From Catellatospora methionotrophica (GTDB lineage Bacteria > Actinomycetota > Actinomycetes > Mycobacteriales > Micromonosporaceae), in the NCBI RefSeq assembly GCF_011297335.1, contig NZ_JAAOTJ010000005.1, positions 186,001 through 250,000 on the forward strand: a DNA stretch of 64,000 nucleotides. The letters run 5' to 3'. The number at the start of each line of letters is the position of its first letter. Within the stretch, counting starts at the first letter, position 1. Position numbers and translations under genes: made by a program. Shown here piece by piece: positions 46,022 through 54,531 of this stretch. Under the pieces are notes generated by a model that saw only the letters and a program-made list of their open reading frames with translations, did no database searches and was not told the DNA's origin.

Positions 46022-46681
46022 TCAGCGTTTGCGGGCGAGGGTTACGCCGTCGGAGAAGGGGAGCATGACGACGTCGACGCGGTCGTCGGCGGCGGCCTTG
46101 GCGTTGAAGGCGATCAGGGCGGCTGTCGAGGAGTCCTTCGGCTTCTCGTCCAGGACGTGGCCGGACCACAGCACGTTGTCGACGATCAGCAGCCCGCCGG
46201 GGCGCATACGCGGCACCAGGGCGTCCCAGTACGCGGCGTAGCCCTCCTTGTCGGCGTCGATGAAGGCCAGGTCGAGGTGCGGTTCGGCGGGCAGGGCGGC
46301 CAGGCCTTCAGCGGCGGGGCCGAGGCGCAGCTCGATCCGGTCGTCGAGCCCGGCCCGCTGCCAGTAGCGCTGCGCGATGGCCGTGTACTCCGCCGAGATG
46401 TCGAAGCAGATCAGCCTGCCGCCCTCGGCCAGCCCCCGGCCGATGGCCAGCGAGGACATGCCCGTGAACGTGCCCACCTCGACCGCGTGCCGACCGCCGG
46501 TCAGCCGGGTCAGCATGGTCAGCAGCGCGGCGTACTCGGGCTCGATCTGCATGCGCGAAGCGCCGCCGGTGGCCCGCAGCGTCTCGGCGACCAGGTCACG
46601 CTCCAGGTCGCCGGGCGGGGTGCCGTGCGCGACGACGTAATCGTGCAGCTCGTCGGTGACCGTGATGAAGGCGCGGCCCAT
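46022..46681 (-). CDS. Class I SAM-dependent O-methyltransferase
   Basis: 219 residues from ATG at 46681, with GGAGG 5 bases upstream. Related to caffeoyl-CoA/catechol O-methyltransferases: VEVGTFTGMSSLAIGRGLAEG (SAM site) near residue 66, ICFDISAEYTAIA, DLAFIDADKEGYAAYWDALV near 138 with metal-binding Asp residues, and LIVDNVLWSGHV. It methylates a hydroxyl group using a divalent metal, on an unknown acceptor (small phenolics are typical). Just upstream is a short 8-2-8 palindrome, and the Maf gene ends 116 bases before it on the same strand. Confidence 0.9.
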   Translation of the reverse strand: MGRAFITVTDELHDYVVAHGTPPGDLERDLVAETLRATGGASRMQIEPEYAALLTMLTRLTGGRHAVEVGTFTGMSSLAIGRGLAEGGRLICFDISAEYTAIAQRYWQRAGLDDRIELRLGPAAEGLAALPAEPHLDLAFIDADKEGYAAYWDALVPRMRPGGLLIVDNVLWSGHVLDEKPKDSSTAALIAFNAKAAADDRVDVVMLPFSDGVTLARKR

Positions 46682-46703
46682 GACTCCTCCTCGCTCCGCT
46701 CGC

Positions 46704-46721
46704 CGTCAGCGCTCGCTGACG
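46704..46721. repeat. 8-2-8 palindrome CGTCAGCG-CT-CGCTGACG
   Basis: A perfect palindrome 22 bases upstream of the O-methyltransferase ATG and 77 bases after the maf stop codon. The position suits an operator for the methyltransferase gene; a weak terminator for maf is also possible. Confidence 0.4.
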
Positions 46722-46797
46722 CGGCAACTCGCACCCGCCGTCGGCGCCGGCCGAGGGGCGGGTCGGCTCACAAGGCGACCCTATGCCAGGCGGATGG

Positions 46798-47421
46798 TCA
46801 GCGCTCGCGCCACAGTTCGGTGATCGGGATGTCCAGCGTGGCGAGCAGGCGGCGCAGCAGCGGCAGGGACAGCCCGACGACGTTGCTGTGGTCGCCCTCG
46901 ATGCGCTCGACGAAGGGGCCGCCCAGCCCGTCGATGGTGAAGGAGCCGGCGACCCACAGCGGCTCGCCGGTGGCGACGTACGCCTCGATCTCGGCGTCGC
47001 TGAGGTCGGCGAAGTGGACCACGGTCGAGCCGACCTCCTCGGCGATCCGGCCGCTGGGCAGTTCCACCAGGCAGTGGCCGGTGTGCAGCACCCCGCTGCG
47101 GCCGCGCATGGCCTGCCAGCGCTTGATCGCGTCCTCGGCGTCGTCGGGTTTGCCGAGGATCTGGCCGTCGAAGGCGAGCACCGAGTCGCAGCCGAGCACC
47201 AGGGCGCGCTCCGGCGCGGCGGCGCTGTGCCGCAGGCGCTGCTCGACGGCGTGCGCCTTCATCCGGGCGAGCACCCCGCTCAGGGCTTCGGCCGTGGTCG
47301 CCTCGACGGCGTCCTCGTCGACCCCGCTGACGATGACCTCGGCGTCGATGCCCGCCGCGTCGAGCAGGGTGCGGCGGGCCGGGCTTGCCGAGGCGAGGAT
47401 GAAGGTCGGTCGAGCTGCCAT
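46798..47421 (-). CDS. maf: Maf nucleotide pyrophosphatase
   Basis: 207 residues from ATG at 47421 (MAARPTFILASASPARRTLL). Maf proteins hydrolyse canonical and modified nucleoside triphosphates to monophosphates and are linked with septum formation arrest. The motifs are SASPARRTLLDAAGI, ALVLGCDSVLAFDGQILGKP near residue 72, and GPFVERIEGDHSNVVGLSLP near the end. In many actinobacteria maf lies beside the accD-accE genes; here it is 3.4 kb away on the same strand. Translation upstream of the ATG is open but has no ribosome binding site. Confidence 0.93.
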   Translation of the reverse strand: MAARPTFILASASPARRTLLDAAGIDAEVIVSGVDEDAVEATTAEALSGVLARMKAHAVEQRLRHSAAAPERALVLGCDSVLAFDGQILGKPDDAEDAIKRWQAMRGRSGVLHTGHCLVELPSGRIAEEVGSTVVHFADLSDAEIEAYVATGEPLWVAGSFTIDGLGGPFVERIEGDHSNVVGLSLPLLRRLLATLDIPITELWRER

Positions 47422-47501
47422 GCACGGCAGCGTACCGGCCGTCGATCGGTGCGCTCGCCACCCGTGCCGAGCCCGGCGCGGCCGCGCGTCGGGCTCCGGC
47501 A

Positions 47502-47572
47502 GGCAAGATCGCCGTTTCGTGTCCAAAGACGAGGTCAGGCCGCAGATTTCGACACGAAACGGCGATCTTGCC
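47502..47572 (-). terminator. 22-bp perfect hairpin after the mycosin gene
   Basis: GGCAAGATCGCCGTTTCG... (47502-47523) is exactly complementary to 47551-47572, with a 27-base loop. It lies 22 bases past the mycosin stop codon and 81 bases before maf, so it ends the type VII secretion gene set. Confidence 0.85.
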
Positions 47573-47593
47573 AGGGTCGCTTCGAAGGTCAGG

Positions 47594-48736
47594 TCAGCGT
47601 CGTCGGCGCAGGGCCAGGAACACCACGACGGCGACGATCGCCAGCAGAACCCCGCCGACGAGCAGGATCAGCAGGAGGGTGACACCGGTGAGGCCTCCGG
47701 CGCCGGGGTTCGGCATGGTGATGGCACTCGTCAGGGTGGCCTCGGCCGAAGGCGCCGCCGTGGGTGCGGCGGCCGATGCCGCAGGTGCGGTGAGCGCCGC
47801 GACCGGGTCGATGACGCCGAAGCCGTAGTCGCGGTCCCGGCCGGGAGCGCCCTTGTCCACGGCGGTACGGGTCATCCGCTCCAGCACCTGGTCAGCGGTG
47901 AGCTGCGGATACTTCGACCACACCAGGGCCGCGACACCGGCCGTGATGGCGGTCGCCGGGCTGGTGCCGCTGGAGCGCCGGTACTGCGTGTTCGCGGATG
48001 TGTTGATGCGGCTGGTGCTGGTGATGTCGACGCCGGGCGCGACCAGCTGCACCTCGTCACCGCGTACCGAGACGGGCGCGACCGTGCCCTTCTGGTCGAC
48101 CGCGCCGACCGCGACCGCGCCGGGGTACCGGCCCGGGGCCGCGACGTAGTAGTCCTTCGGCTGGTTGCCCGCGGCGGCGATGACCAGCACGCCTGCGGCG
48201 TGGGCGCGTTCCACCGACTTGATCAGCACGGAGGAGTCGCCCGAGGGGGCCGACTCCGAGATCGAGATGATCTTCACGCCGCGCTTGACGGCCTCGTCGA
48301 TGCCGATGGCGATGGCGTCGCCGCCGCCGTGGCCCTTGGCCGTGGAGATGCGGATCGGCAGCACCTTCGCCTTCGGCGCGATGCCGAGCACGCCTTCCTT
48401 GCCGCCCGCGCCGTGGCCGTGGCCCGCGATCAGCCCGGCCATGCTGCTGCCGTGGCCCTCGTCGTCGCCCCAGCCGTCGCCGTCGCCGCCGACGATCGTG
48501 TCGAAGCCCTTGAGCACGTTGCCGGTGAGGTCGGGGTGCTTGCCCTCGACGCCGCTGTCGATGACGGCGACGGTCACCCCTTCGCCCTGGCTGATGGCGT
48601 GCGCCTGGGCGATGCGCAGGAACGGCAGGTGCCACTGGTCGTCGCGGTACCGGTCGGCGAGGGCGGGACTGCCCACGCCGACCGTGGTGGCGGCGGCGAG
48701 CAGGCTCACCGCCGCCAGACGTGCGGCGAATCTCAT
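47594..48736 (-). CDS. mycP: Mycosin: type VII secretion subtilisin-like serine protease
   Basis: 380 residues from ATG at 48736. Signal peptide (1-28, ends SPALA), catalytic triad Asp in VAVIDSGVEGKHPDL, His in EGHGSSMAGLIAGHG and Ser in SSGTSPATAITAGVAALVWS, and a C-terminal membrane span (TGVTLLLILLVGGVLLAIVA) with RRRR at the end. This layout is that of mycosins, which are required by ESX/type VII secretion systems and sit outside the membrane. The start overlaps the stop of the upstream substrate-like gene as ATGA. No EccB, EccC, EccD or EccE gene is in the window, so it may belong to a system encoded elsewhere. Confidence 0.92.
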   Translation of the reverse strand: MRFAARLAAVSLLAAATTVGVGSPALADRYRDDQWHLPFLRIAQAHAISQGEGVTVAVIDSGVEGKHPDLTGNVLKGFDTIVGGDGDGWGDDEGHGSSMAGLIAGHGHGAGGKEGVLGIAPKAKVLPIRISTAKGHGGGDAIAIGIDEAVKRGVKIISISESAPSGDSSVLIKSVERAHAAGVLVIAAAGNQPKDYYVAAPGRYPGAVAVGAVDQKGTVAPVSVRGDEVQLVAPGVDITSTSRINTSANTQYRRSSGTSPATAITAGVAALVWSKYPQLTADQVLERMTRTAVDKGAPGRDRDYGFGVIDPVAALTAPAASAAAPTAAPSAEATLTSAITMPNPGAGGLTGVTLLLILLVGGVLLAIVAVVVFLALRRRR

Positions 48737-50079
48737 CGAGTGAGCCCGATCGCCGGACCGGGGTCGACCGGACCGGGCGCGTCCGGCGCGTCCAGCACCG
48801 GCGCCCCGCCCGCGTCCACGGCCCACAGGGTGTCCGGGTCGAAGTCGGGATCGTTGTCGTCGCGGCGCCTGCCCGCGCCGTGCGCCCCGCCCATGGGCCC
48901 GCCGACGTTGGTTCCGCGACCGCCGGCGGCACCGGGCGCGCCGCCCATGGGCGCGCCGAAGCCGCTGGCCCCGCGGCCACCGGTGGCGCCTACCGCGCCG
49001 CGGCCGCTGACCGTGCCCGCCGCGCCGCGCCCGCCCAGGCCACCGGCACCGCCGGGGCCGCCGATCATGCCGCCGACCGGGTTGGTGCGCGCGCCCACGG
49101 CACCGGCGCGAGCGCCCATGCCGCCGCCGGGTGCGCCGCCGATGACCCCGCCCGCGGGCATCGCGCGCGGCACGCCCGCGTTCGGGCCGAGACCGCCGAT
49201 GACCGGGCTGCCCGGCACCGGCCTGCCCACCCCGGGCAGGCCCGGGACCGGCGGTGGAGCGCCGATGACGCCGAGTGGCGGCGTGCCACCCAGCGGCGGT
49301 GTGCCACCGGGGGTGACCGGGCCGGGCACACCCGGGATCGTGGGCGTGGGCGTGGTGGGAGCCGGAGCCAGTCCGGTCAGGTCAGGGCCGGTGGTGATCG
49401 GCATCGGAGCCAGCGTGGCCCCGGAGACGCTGGGTGCCGGGGCGACGGAGCCGCCGAACGGCGTCACCGGCGGGATGACCGGCGGCACCACGCCGCCGTA
49501 GTCGGTCTCGTTCTCGCCACGGTGCCCGACCGGCGGCAGGTACGGCCGGGGCGGGGCCATGCTGACCCGGACCAGGGACAGGTCGGCGGACAGCCCGCGC
49601 ATCACGTCCCGGGCCTCGGCCAGCTTGCCCTGCAGGTACTTCTCCGGCGTCTGTCCACTCGGGAGCGGGGTCGGCTCGCCGTTGCGCACCGCGCGATCGA
49701 TGCGGTTGTAGTCGTCGCGGATCGGCTGGAGCTTGCGCTCGGCCTCGTAGAACGCCGCCGGGATGTCGCGGGAGTACTGGTGGTTCTGGGTGGACACGCG
49801 GGCCACGTCCTCGACCGCGACGATCAGCTCGTCGAGCTTGGCGAGGTACGCCTTGGCGGCGTCACTGGACTCCGGCGGCCAGGCCTGCGCCAGCTTCTCC
49901 CGGTACGTCTGCAGGCGGCTCTTGTGCAGGTAGGCCAGCTCACCGGCCCGCTTCCAGCCGGACGCCTGGGTGTAGTGGGGCGCGAGCTGGCGGCCCGCCG
50001 TCAGGTCCCACATCTCCTGCATCGACTTGCCGTACCAGTTGGTGCCGGCTGGTGCCCGGTCCTCGGGTGGGATGCCCAT
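48733..50079 (-). CDS. Type VII secretion-associated protein with Gly/Pro-rich tail
   Basis: 448 residues from ATG at 50079. The N-terminal ~200 residues are helical (NWYGKSMQEMWDLTAGRQL near residue 14, then KLAQAWPPESSDAAKAYLA), consistent with a WXG100/PPE-like helical partner. The rest is Gly-, Pro- and Ala-rich (GGMIGGPGGAGGLGGRG) and the C-terminus carries DPDTLWAVDAGG, a motif I have seen at the end of many actinobacterial type VII substrates and associated proteins. It is probably secreted or surface exposed together with the mycosin, which follows it with an ATGA overlap. The start follows the previous gene's stop as TGATG. Function unknown. Confidence 0.75.
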   Translation of the reverse strand: MGIPPEDRAPAGTNWYGKSMQEMWDLTAGRQLAPHYTQASGWKRAGELAYLHKSRLQTYREKLAQAWPPESSDAAKAYLAKLDELIVAVEDVARVSTQNHQYSRDIPAAFYEAERKLQPIRDDYNRIDRAVRNGEPTPLPSGQTPEKYLQGKLAEARDVMRGLSADLSLVRVSMAPPRPYLPPVGHRGENETDYGGVVPPVIPPVTPFGGSVAPAPSVSGATLAPMPITTGPDLTGLAPAPTTPTPTIPGVPGPVTPGGTPPLGGTPPLGVIGAPPPVPGLPGVGRPVPGSPVIGGLGPNAGVPRAMPAGGVIGGAPGGGMGARAGAVGARTNPVGGMIGGPGGAGGLGGRGAAGTVSGRGAVGATGGRGASGFGAPMGGAPGAAGGRGTNVGGPMGGAHGAGRRRDDNDPDFDPDTLWAVDAGGAPVLDAPDAPGPVDPGPAIGLTR

Positions 50080-50645
50080 CAGTAGTCCCCTCCGGTGTCG
50101 GTCGCCGTGCCGCCCGTGGGCGTGACCTGCGGGATGGTGGTGGCCGACGGGGTCGTGCCGGGCGTCTGCGCGGTGGGCGGCTGCGTGGTCGCGGGCACCT
50201 GCGCGGTGGTGGGCACCGACACGGTCAGGTTGCGGTTCACGTCCTGCGCCTTGGCCGCGCCGAGCGCGTCGGCCTCGCCGTACTTCTTGCTGATCTCGCG
50301 GGCCGCGGCGACGAACGCCAGCACCGCCTGGTCGTGCTTGAGCAGCGCGTCGGAGGTCTGCACCAGCAGCTCCCGCTGCCAGCCCAGGCTGGAGCACAGC
50401 TCGATGAAGTCGGCGTGCGGGTCGGCGACCTTGGCCGACATGTCCTTGAAGACCTCGTCCGCGTGCGGCCGGTAGTCCTTGGTGTGCTCCGTCTCCAGCG
50501 CTTCGGCGAAGTCGACCAGGCTCTGCAGGTCGACGGCGAGGGAACCCTCGTCGTAACCCGTCATCGCGTTCGACTTGGTGTACCCGCTCTCGCGACCGTA
50601 GTCACGTAGCCAGGCAGGCCCTTTGTCCTCTTCGGGCAGACCCAT
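50079..50645 (-). CDS. Small type VII secretion-associated helical protein
   Basis: 188 residues from ATG at 50645 (MGLPEEDKGPAWLRDYGR). Helical residues 20-125 (DLQSLVDFAEALETEHTKDY, WQRELLVQTSDALLKHDQAV) are followed by a Thr/Pro-rich tail (TTAQVPATTQPPTAQ) and ends TDTGGDY. This is like the coupled small partner that pairs with larger PPE-like proteins, so the two may form a heterodimer as in ESX loci (inference; no WXG motif is clear). It is the first gene of the leftward set of three (this protein, larger partner, mycosin) with overlapping starts and stops. Confidence 0.7.
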   Translation of the reverse strand: MGLPEEDKGPAWLRDYGRESGYTKSNAMTGYDEGSLAVDLQSLVDFAEALETEHTKDYRPHADEVFKDMSAKVADPHADFIELCSSLGWQRELLVQTSDALLKHDQAVLAFVAAAREISKKYGEADALGAAKAQDVNRNLTVSVPTTAQVPATTQPPTAQTPGTTPSATTIPQVTPTGGTATDTGGDY

Positions 50646-50781
50646 CTCGCACGCCCTCCCCAGGGGTTCCTCGTCCGCGATCGGCGGTGCCGCGGTCAGT
50701 GACCAACGCGGTCCAGCACTGGCAGACTACCGAAATGGGGCAAGGATGCACACCGGGCTATCGGTCGTGCTCCTCCGCTGG

Positions 50782-50982
50782 TCAGCGAGGCAGGCCGGAG
50801 CGCCGCCACGCGCCGGGTCCGGCGGCGGTCACCGCGGGCAGCCCGCTGCGCCACCATGCCGACACCTCCGCCGGGGGTACGGCACCCGACGCGGGACGCG
50901 CTGACAGCACCGCCACCAGCGCCGCGACCTCCTCGGCCGTCGGTGTGCCACGTTCGATCCGGATCACCGGCTGTTCCGTCAT
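50782..50982 (-). CDS. accE: Acyl-CoA carboxylase epsilon subunit
   Basis: 66 residues from ATG at 50982, beginning 1 base after the stop of the NYN gene, with GGGGAGGG just upstream. The family core is visible: PVIRIERGTPTAEEVAALVAVL and SAWWRSGLP near the middle. AccE subunits bind the alpha-beta acyl-CoA carboxylase complex in actinobacteria and tune its activity and specificity. It belongs with the accD/pccB gene 1 kb upstream on the same strand. It is short and easily missed. Confidence 0.85.
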   Translation of the reverse strand: MTEQPVIRIERGTPTAEEVAALVAVLSARPASGAVPPAEVSAWWRSGLPAVTAAGPGAWRRSGLPR

Positions 50983-50983
50983 C

Positions 50984-51946
50984 TCAACCCTCCCCGTTCG
51001 GCCTGGCGAGACCGAACTCCCGATACACCCGTGACCAGAAGCCGTCGCGGACCCACAGCCGTGCCTTCTCGAACGGGCGCAGCGAGATGCCCAGTTCCTT
51101 CTCCGCCTCCACCAGCAGCTCCTTGTCGATGACCGTCGGCAGCAGCGGACCCGGCAGCAGGTCGCCGATGTTGTCACGGCCCCGGGTGAGGATCCACTTC
51201 TGGGCCACGTACTCGCCGATCTCGACGATCTCCAGGCGGTCCGGCGGCTGCGGGTGCGCGCGCCGCGCGGCGGGCACCGGGCGGGGCTCCGGGGGAGCCG
51301 AGACCTGCGCGGCGGGCAGCGCGATCGCGGGGCGGCCGGAGAACACCTCGGCGGGTGTGGGGGTACGGATCCGTCCCGTCGGCGCGAAGTACGGCCGGAC
51401 GAACTCCGCGTCCAGCGTGTACACCGTGTCGCTCTCCCAGACCAGCCGCTCGGCCTGGTTGGTGCCGTACGGCGGCTCGACGCCCCACAGGTGCACCCGC
51501 ACCCCGTAGCTCTGCGCGGCCTCGACCGCGGACAGCATGTCCTCGTCGCCCGCGACCAGCACCGCGTCGGTGACCGAGCGGTGCCTGGCCAGCGTCTCCA
51601 GGTCGCTGCGGATCTGCGCGTCCACGCCCTTCTGCTGCCCGCGCAGGTTCAGGTTGCCCAGCCGCAGTTTCACCTGCGCCATCTGCGCGATGACGCGCTG
51701 GTCGATGGTGGGCACGCGGTCGCGCGCCGCGTCGAACCAGTACAGCCGCAGCAGGTCCGCGCCCAGCCCGCTGGCCGCCTGCGCGATGAGGGCATGAATC
51801 ATCCGCTCGGCGTCCACTTTGAACTCCGAGCGGTTCGACGTGCCCAGCAGCAGTTCACCGGAGGCCGCGTACAGGTAGCCCACGTCGACCAGCACCGTGT
51901 ACCGGCGCGGCAGCAGGTGACGATCGGCGGGTTCCTGCACGGACAT
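50984..51946 (-). CDS. NYN (PIN-like) domain ribonuclease
   Basis: 320 residues from ATG at 51946 (MSVQEPADRHLLPRRYTVL). The NYN fold shows its acidic metal site: VLVDVGYLYAASGELLLG near residue 16, GVDAQIRSDLETLARHR, VLVAGDEDMLSAVEAAQSYG near 130 and a later Asp in SDTVYTLDAEFVRP. C-terminal part (after 230) is a separate helical domain. NYN proteins are single-strand RNA endonucleases or RNA-binding. It lies between the carboxylase beta and epsilon subunit genes, coupled to accE (1-base gap), which hints at an RNA-processing role for the transcript or a shared housekeeping unit; inference only. Confidence 0.85.
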   Translation of the reverse strand: MSVQEPADRHLLPRRYTVLVDVGYLYAASGELLLGTSNRSEFKVDAERMIHALIAQAASGLGADLLRLYWFDAARDRVPTIDQRVIAQMAQVKLRLGNLNLRGQQKGVDAQIRSDLETLARHRSVTDAVLVAGDEDMLSAVEAAQSYGVRVHLWGVEPPYGTNQAERLVWESDTVYTLDAEFVRPYFAPTGRIRTPTPAEVFSGRPAIALPAAQVSAPPEPRPVPAARRAHPQPPDRLEIVEIGEYVAQKWILTRGRDNIGDLLPGPLLPTVIDKELLVEAEKELGISLRPFEKARLWVRDGFWSRVYREFGLARPNGEG

Positions 51947-52023
51947 CCCGACATCGTGACACAGCGACGGGTCGGCGTGAACGTTCTGCCACATGACCGT
52001 CACTCAGCGGTTAACGGTCGCCG

Positions 52024-53619
52024 TCACAGCGGGATGTTTCCATGCTTCTTGGGCGGCAGCGTCTCCCGCTTGGCGGCCAGCGCGCGCAGCCCCCGCACGA
52101 TGTGCGCGCGGGTCGCCGACGGCCGGATCACCGCGTCGACGTAACCGCGCTCGGCGGCGACGTACGGGTTGGCCAGGGCGTCCTCGTACTCGTCGATCAG
52201 CTCGGCGCGGCGGGCCACCGGATCGTCGGCCGCGGCCAGCTCCGCGCGGTGCAGGATGTTGACCGCGCCCTGCGCTCCCATCACGGCGATCTGCGCCGTC
52301 GGCCAGGCGAAGTTGAGGTCCGCGCCGAGGTGCTTGGACCCCATGACGTCGTACGCGCCGCCGTACGCCTTGCGGGTGATCACGGTGATCTTCGGGACGG
52401 TGGCCTCGGCGTACGCGTAGATGAGCTTGGCCCCCCGGCGGATGATGCCGTCCCACTCCTGGCTCGTGCCGGGCAGGAAGCCGGGCACGTCCACGAAGGT
52501 CAGCACGGGGATGTTGAACGCGTCACAGGTGCGCACGAAGCGCGCGGCCTTCTCCGACGCGGCGATGTCCAGGCAGCCCGCGAAGTGCATCGGCTGGTTG
52601 GCGACCACGCCGACCGGCCGCCCCTCGACCCGGCCGAACCCGGTCAGGATGTTCTGCGCGTACAGCGGCTGCACTTCCAGGAACTCGCCGTCGTCGAGGA
52701 TCGACTCCAGCACCGCGTGCATGTCGTAGGGCTGGTTCGCCGAGTCCGGGATCAGCGTGTCCAGCTCGGTGTCGGTGTCGCTGACGGCCAGGTCGGCGGC
52801 CACCGGCCAGACCGGCGCGGCGTCCAGGTTGTTGCTCGGCAGGTACGCCAGCAGCGACTTCACGTAGTCGACCGCGTCCTGCTCGTCGGAGGCCAGGTAG
52901 TGCGCGTTGCCGCTCTTGGTGTTGTGCGTGCGCGCCCCGCCCAGTTCCTCCATGCCCACGTCCTCGCCGGTCACCGTCTTGATGACGTCCGGACCCGTGA
53001 TGAACATGTGCGACGTCTGGTCGACCATCACCGTGAAGTCGGTGACCGCGGGGGAGTACACCGCACCGCCCGCGCACGGGCCCATGACCAGCGAGATCTG
53101 CGGGATGACCCCCGACGCGCGCACGTTGCGGAAGAAGATCTCGCCGTACAGCCCGAGCGAGACCACACCCTCCTGGATGCGCGCCCCGCCGGAGTCGTTG
53201 ATCCCGACGACCGGGCACCCGGTCTTCATCGCCAGGTCCATCACCTTGACGATCTTCTCGCCGAACACCTCGCCCAGCGACCCGCCGAACACGGTGAAGT
53301 CCTGCGCGAACACGCACACCGGCCGCCCGTCCACGGTGCCGTACCCGGTGACCACGCCGTCGCCGTAGGGCCGGTTGCGCTCCTGCCCGAAGGCCGTCGA
53401 CCGGTGCCTGGCCAGCTCGTCGAGCTCTACGAACGACCCCTCGTCGAGCAGCATCGCGATCCGCTCGCGCGCGGTCTTCTTGCCCCGCGCGTGCTGCTTG
53501 TCCACTGCCCGCGCCGACCCGGCGTGCACGGCCTCCTCGACCCGCCGCTCGAAGTCCGCAAGCTTGCCCGCCGTGGTCCGCGCGTCGACCCGGCCTTTGT
53601 CCGGCACCGTAGTAGTCAC
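52024..53619 (-). CDS. pccB: Acyl-CoA carboxylase beta chain (propionyl-CoA type)
   Basis: 531 residues from GTG at 53619. Carboxyltransferase with N- and C-halves: [56 protein letters not shown] and [54 protein letters not shown]. The Asp in AYDVM (equivalent to the residue that decides propionyl over acetyl preference in Streptomyces PccB) suggests methylmalonyl-CoA is the product. Also called AccD/AccB. It works with the alpha chain at 40-41.9 kb and the epsilon chain at 50.8 kb. The transcript appears leaderless: TATAGA lies 10 bases before the GTG, and a TGAAC-type operator lies behind it. Confidence 0.95.
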   Translation of the reverse strand: MTTTVPDKGRVDARTTAGKLADFERRVEEAVHAGSARAVDKQHARGKKTARERIAMLLDEGSFVELDELARHRSTAFGQERNRPYGDGVVTGYGTVDGRPVCVFAQDFTVFGGSLGEVFGEKIVKVMDLAMKTGCPVVGINDSGGARIQEGVVSLGLYGEIFFRNVRASGVIPQISLVMGPCAGGAVYSPAVTDFTVMVDQTSHMFITGPDVIKTVTGEDVGMEELGGARTHNTKSGNAHYLASDEQDAVDYVKSLLAYLPSNNLDAAPVWPVAADLAVSDTDTELDTLIPDSANQPYDMHAVLESILDDGEFLEVQPLYAQNILTGFGRVEGRPVGVVANQPMHFAGCLDIAASEKAARFVRTCDAFNIPVLTFVDVPGFLPGTSQEWDGIIRRGAKLIYAYAEATVPKITVITRKAYGGAYDVMGSKHLGADLNFAWPTAQIAVMGAQGAVNILHRAELAAADDPVARRAELIDEYEDALANPYVAAERGYVDAVIRPSATRAHIVRGLRALAAKRETLPPKKHGNIPL

Positions 53620-53628
53620 GCCCCGGAC

Positions 53629-53655
53629 TCTATAGCCCGCCTGAACCCCCGTTCA
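53629..53655 (-). promoter_or_regulatory. Leaderless promoter and TGAAC-type operator of pccB
   Basis: TATAGA (53634-53629 on the minus strand) sits 10 bases before the GTG start, so the RNA would begin at or within a few bases of the start codon. TGAACCCCCGTTCA (53642-53655), a 12-of-14 match to the sites at 23847 and 41954, lies behind it, across the expected -35. Confidence 0.6.
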
Positions 53656-53748
53656 GTCATCTACACCACACCCCGGTACCGGCTCCGTTCGGGCCATCGG
53701 TCATGGGTCGTTCGTTTCGTCCGGTTCGGGCGAATCGTTGAGATTGTT

Positions 53749-54423
53749 GTGACGACGTTGTTCGGGGTGCTGCTGCTGGTGGGCGGCTTTACGGTGCTCG
53801 CCGTGGTGCGGCCGTGGCAGTCGGACGACCGCGGCGAACCCGACCCGCCCGCCGGGCGCGGTTCCCCGCGCACGCGGCCGCGTCCGGGACCGCGCCGGAC
53901 CGCACCGCCGACGGCCACCAGCGCCCGCGCCGACCGCGCGGCCGCAGCGAGCGCCCTCGCCGAGCCCGCTGCCGAGACGTCCCGCGCCGCGACGAGCGGC
54001 ACGGCGGCGAGCGGCACGGCCGCGAGCAGCAAAGTCGCGAGCGGCACGGCGACCCGCCCCGCGAGCCGCCCGCGACCCCGGTCCCTCGCGACCGGCCCTG
54101 CCGCAGCCTCACCCACGGACTCGGCTGCCGAGGGCTCGCCTGGACCGGCCAAGGCTGACGCAAGCTCGTCCGACGTGAGCCAGCCTGCTACCGGCACCCC
54201 TGCGCCGGTGGTCGCGCTGAAGCCCCGGCCCGCCGCGCGCCGGGCGGAGCCGCAGCCCGGTGACGCCTCGTCGCGCCACCACCGGGTCGAGACCATCCAG
54301 CGGGGCCGCCGGGTGTCCGCCGCGACGGCCGGCGGGACGGAGATCGTGCTTCCTGAGTGGCTGGGCCCGATGTCGATGACCGACGCCGATCCCGTCCCGG
54401 CCCGCGCCCGGCACGCGGGCTGA
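53749..54423 (+). CDS. Membrane-anchored low-complexity protein
   Basis: 224 residues from GTG at 53749, where a single membrane segment begins at once (TTLFGVLLLVGGFTVLAVV) and is followed by a tail rich in Ala, Ser, Pro, Arg and Gly. A conserved-looking C-terminal end (RHHRVETIQRGRRVSAATA, EIVLPEWLGPMSMTDADP) suggests a real protein rather than chance. The opposite strand is also open over most of this stretch; the + strand is preferred because of the membrane segment and because neighbouring birA is in the same direction. Start codon and function are uncertain. Confidence 0.5.
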   Translation: MTTLFGVLLLVGGFTVLAVVRPWQSDDRGEPDPPAGRGSPRTRPRPGPRRTAPPTATSARADRAAAASALAEPAAETSRAATSGTAASGTAASSKVASGTATRPASRPRPRSLATGPAAASPTDSAAEGSPGPAKADASSSDVSQPATGTPAPVVALKPRPAARRAEPQPGDASSRHHRVETIQRGRRVSAATAGGTEIVLPEWLGPMSMTDADPVPARARHAG

Positions 54424-54531
54424 CGCGCGGCCTGCACCGGTCGCTCCTTAAGAAGAGTTCCGAAGTAAGGCGACCAGCCGAATCTTCGCGTCGACCCGGC
54501 TGCCGCCGGGCCGGCTGGGTACGCTCCGGCG

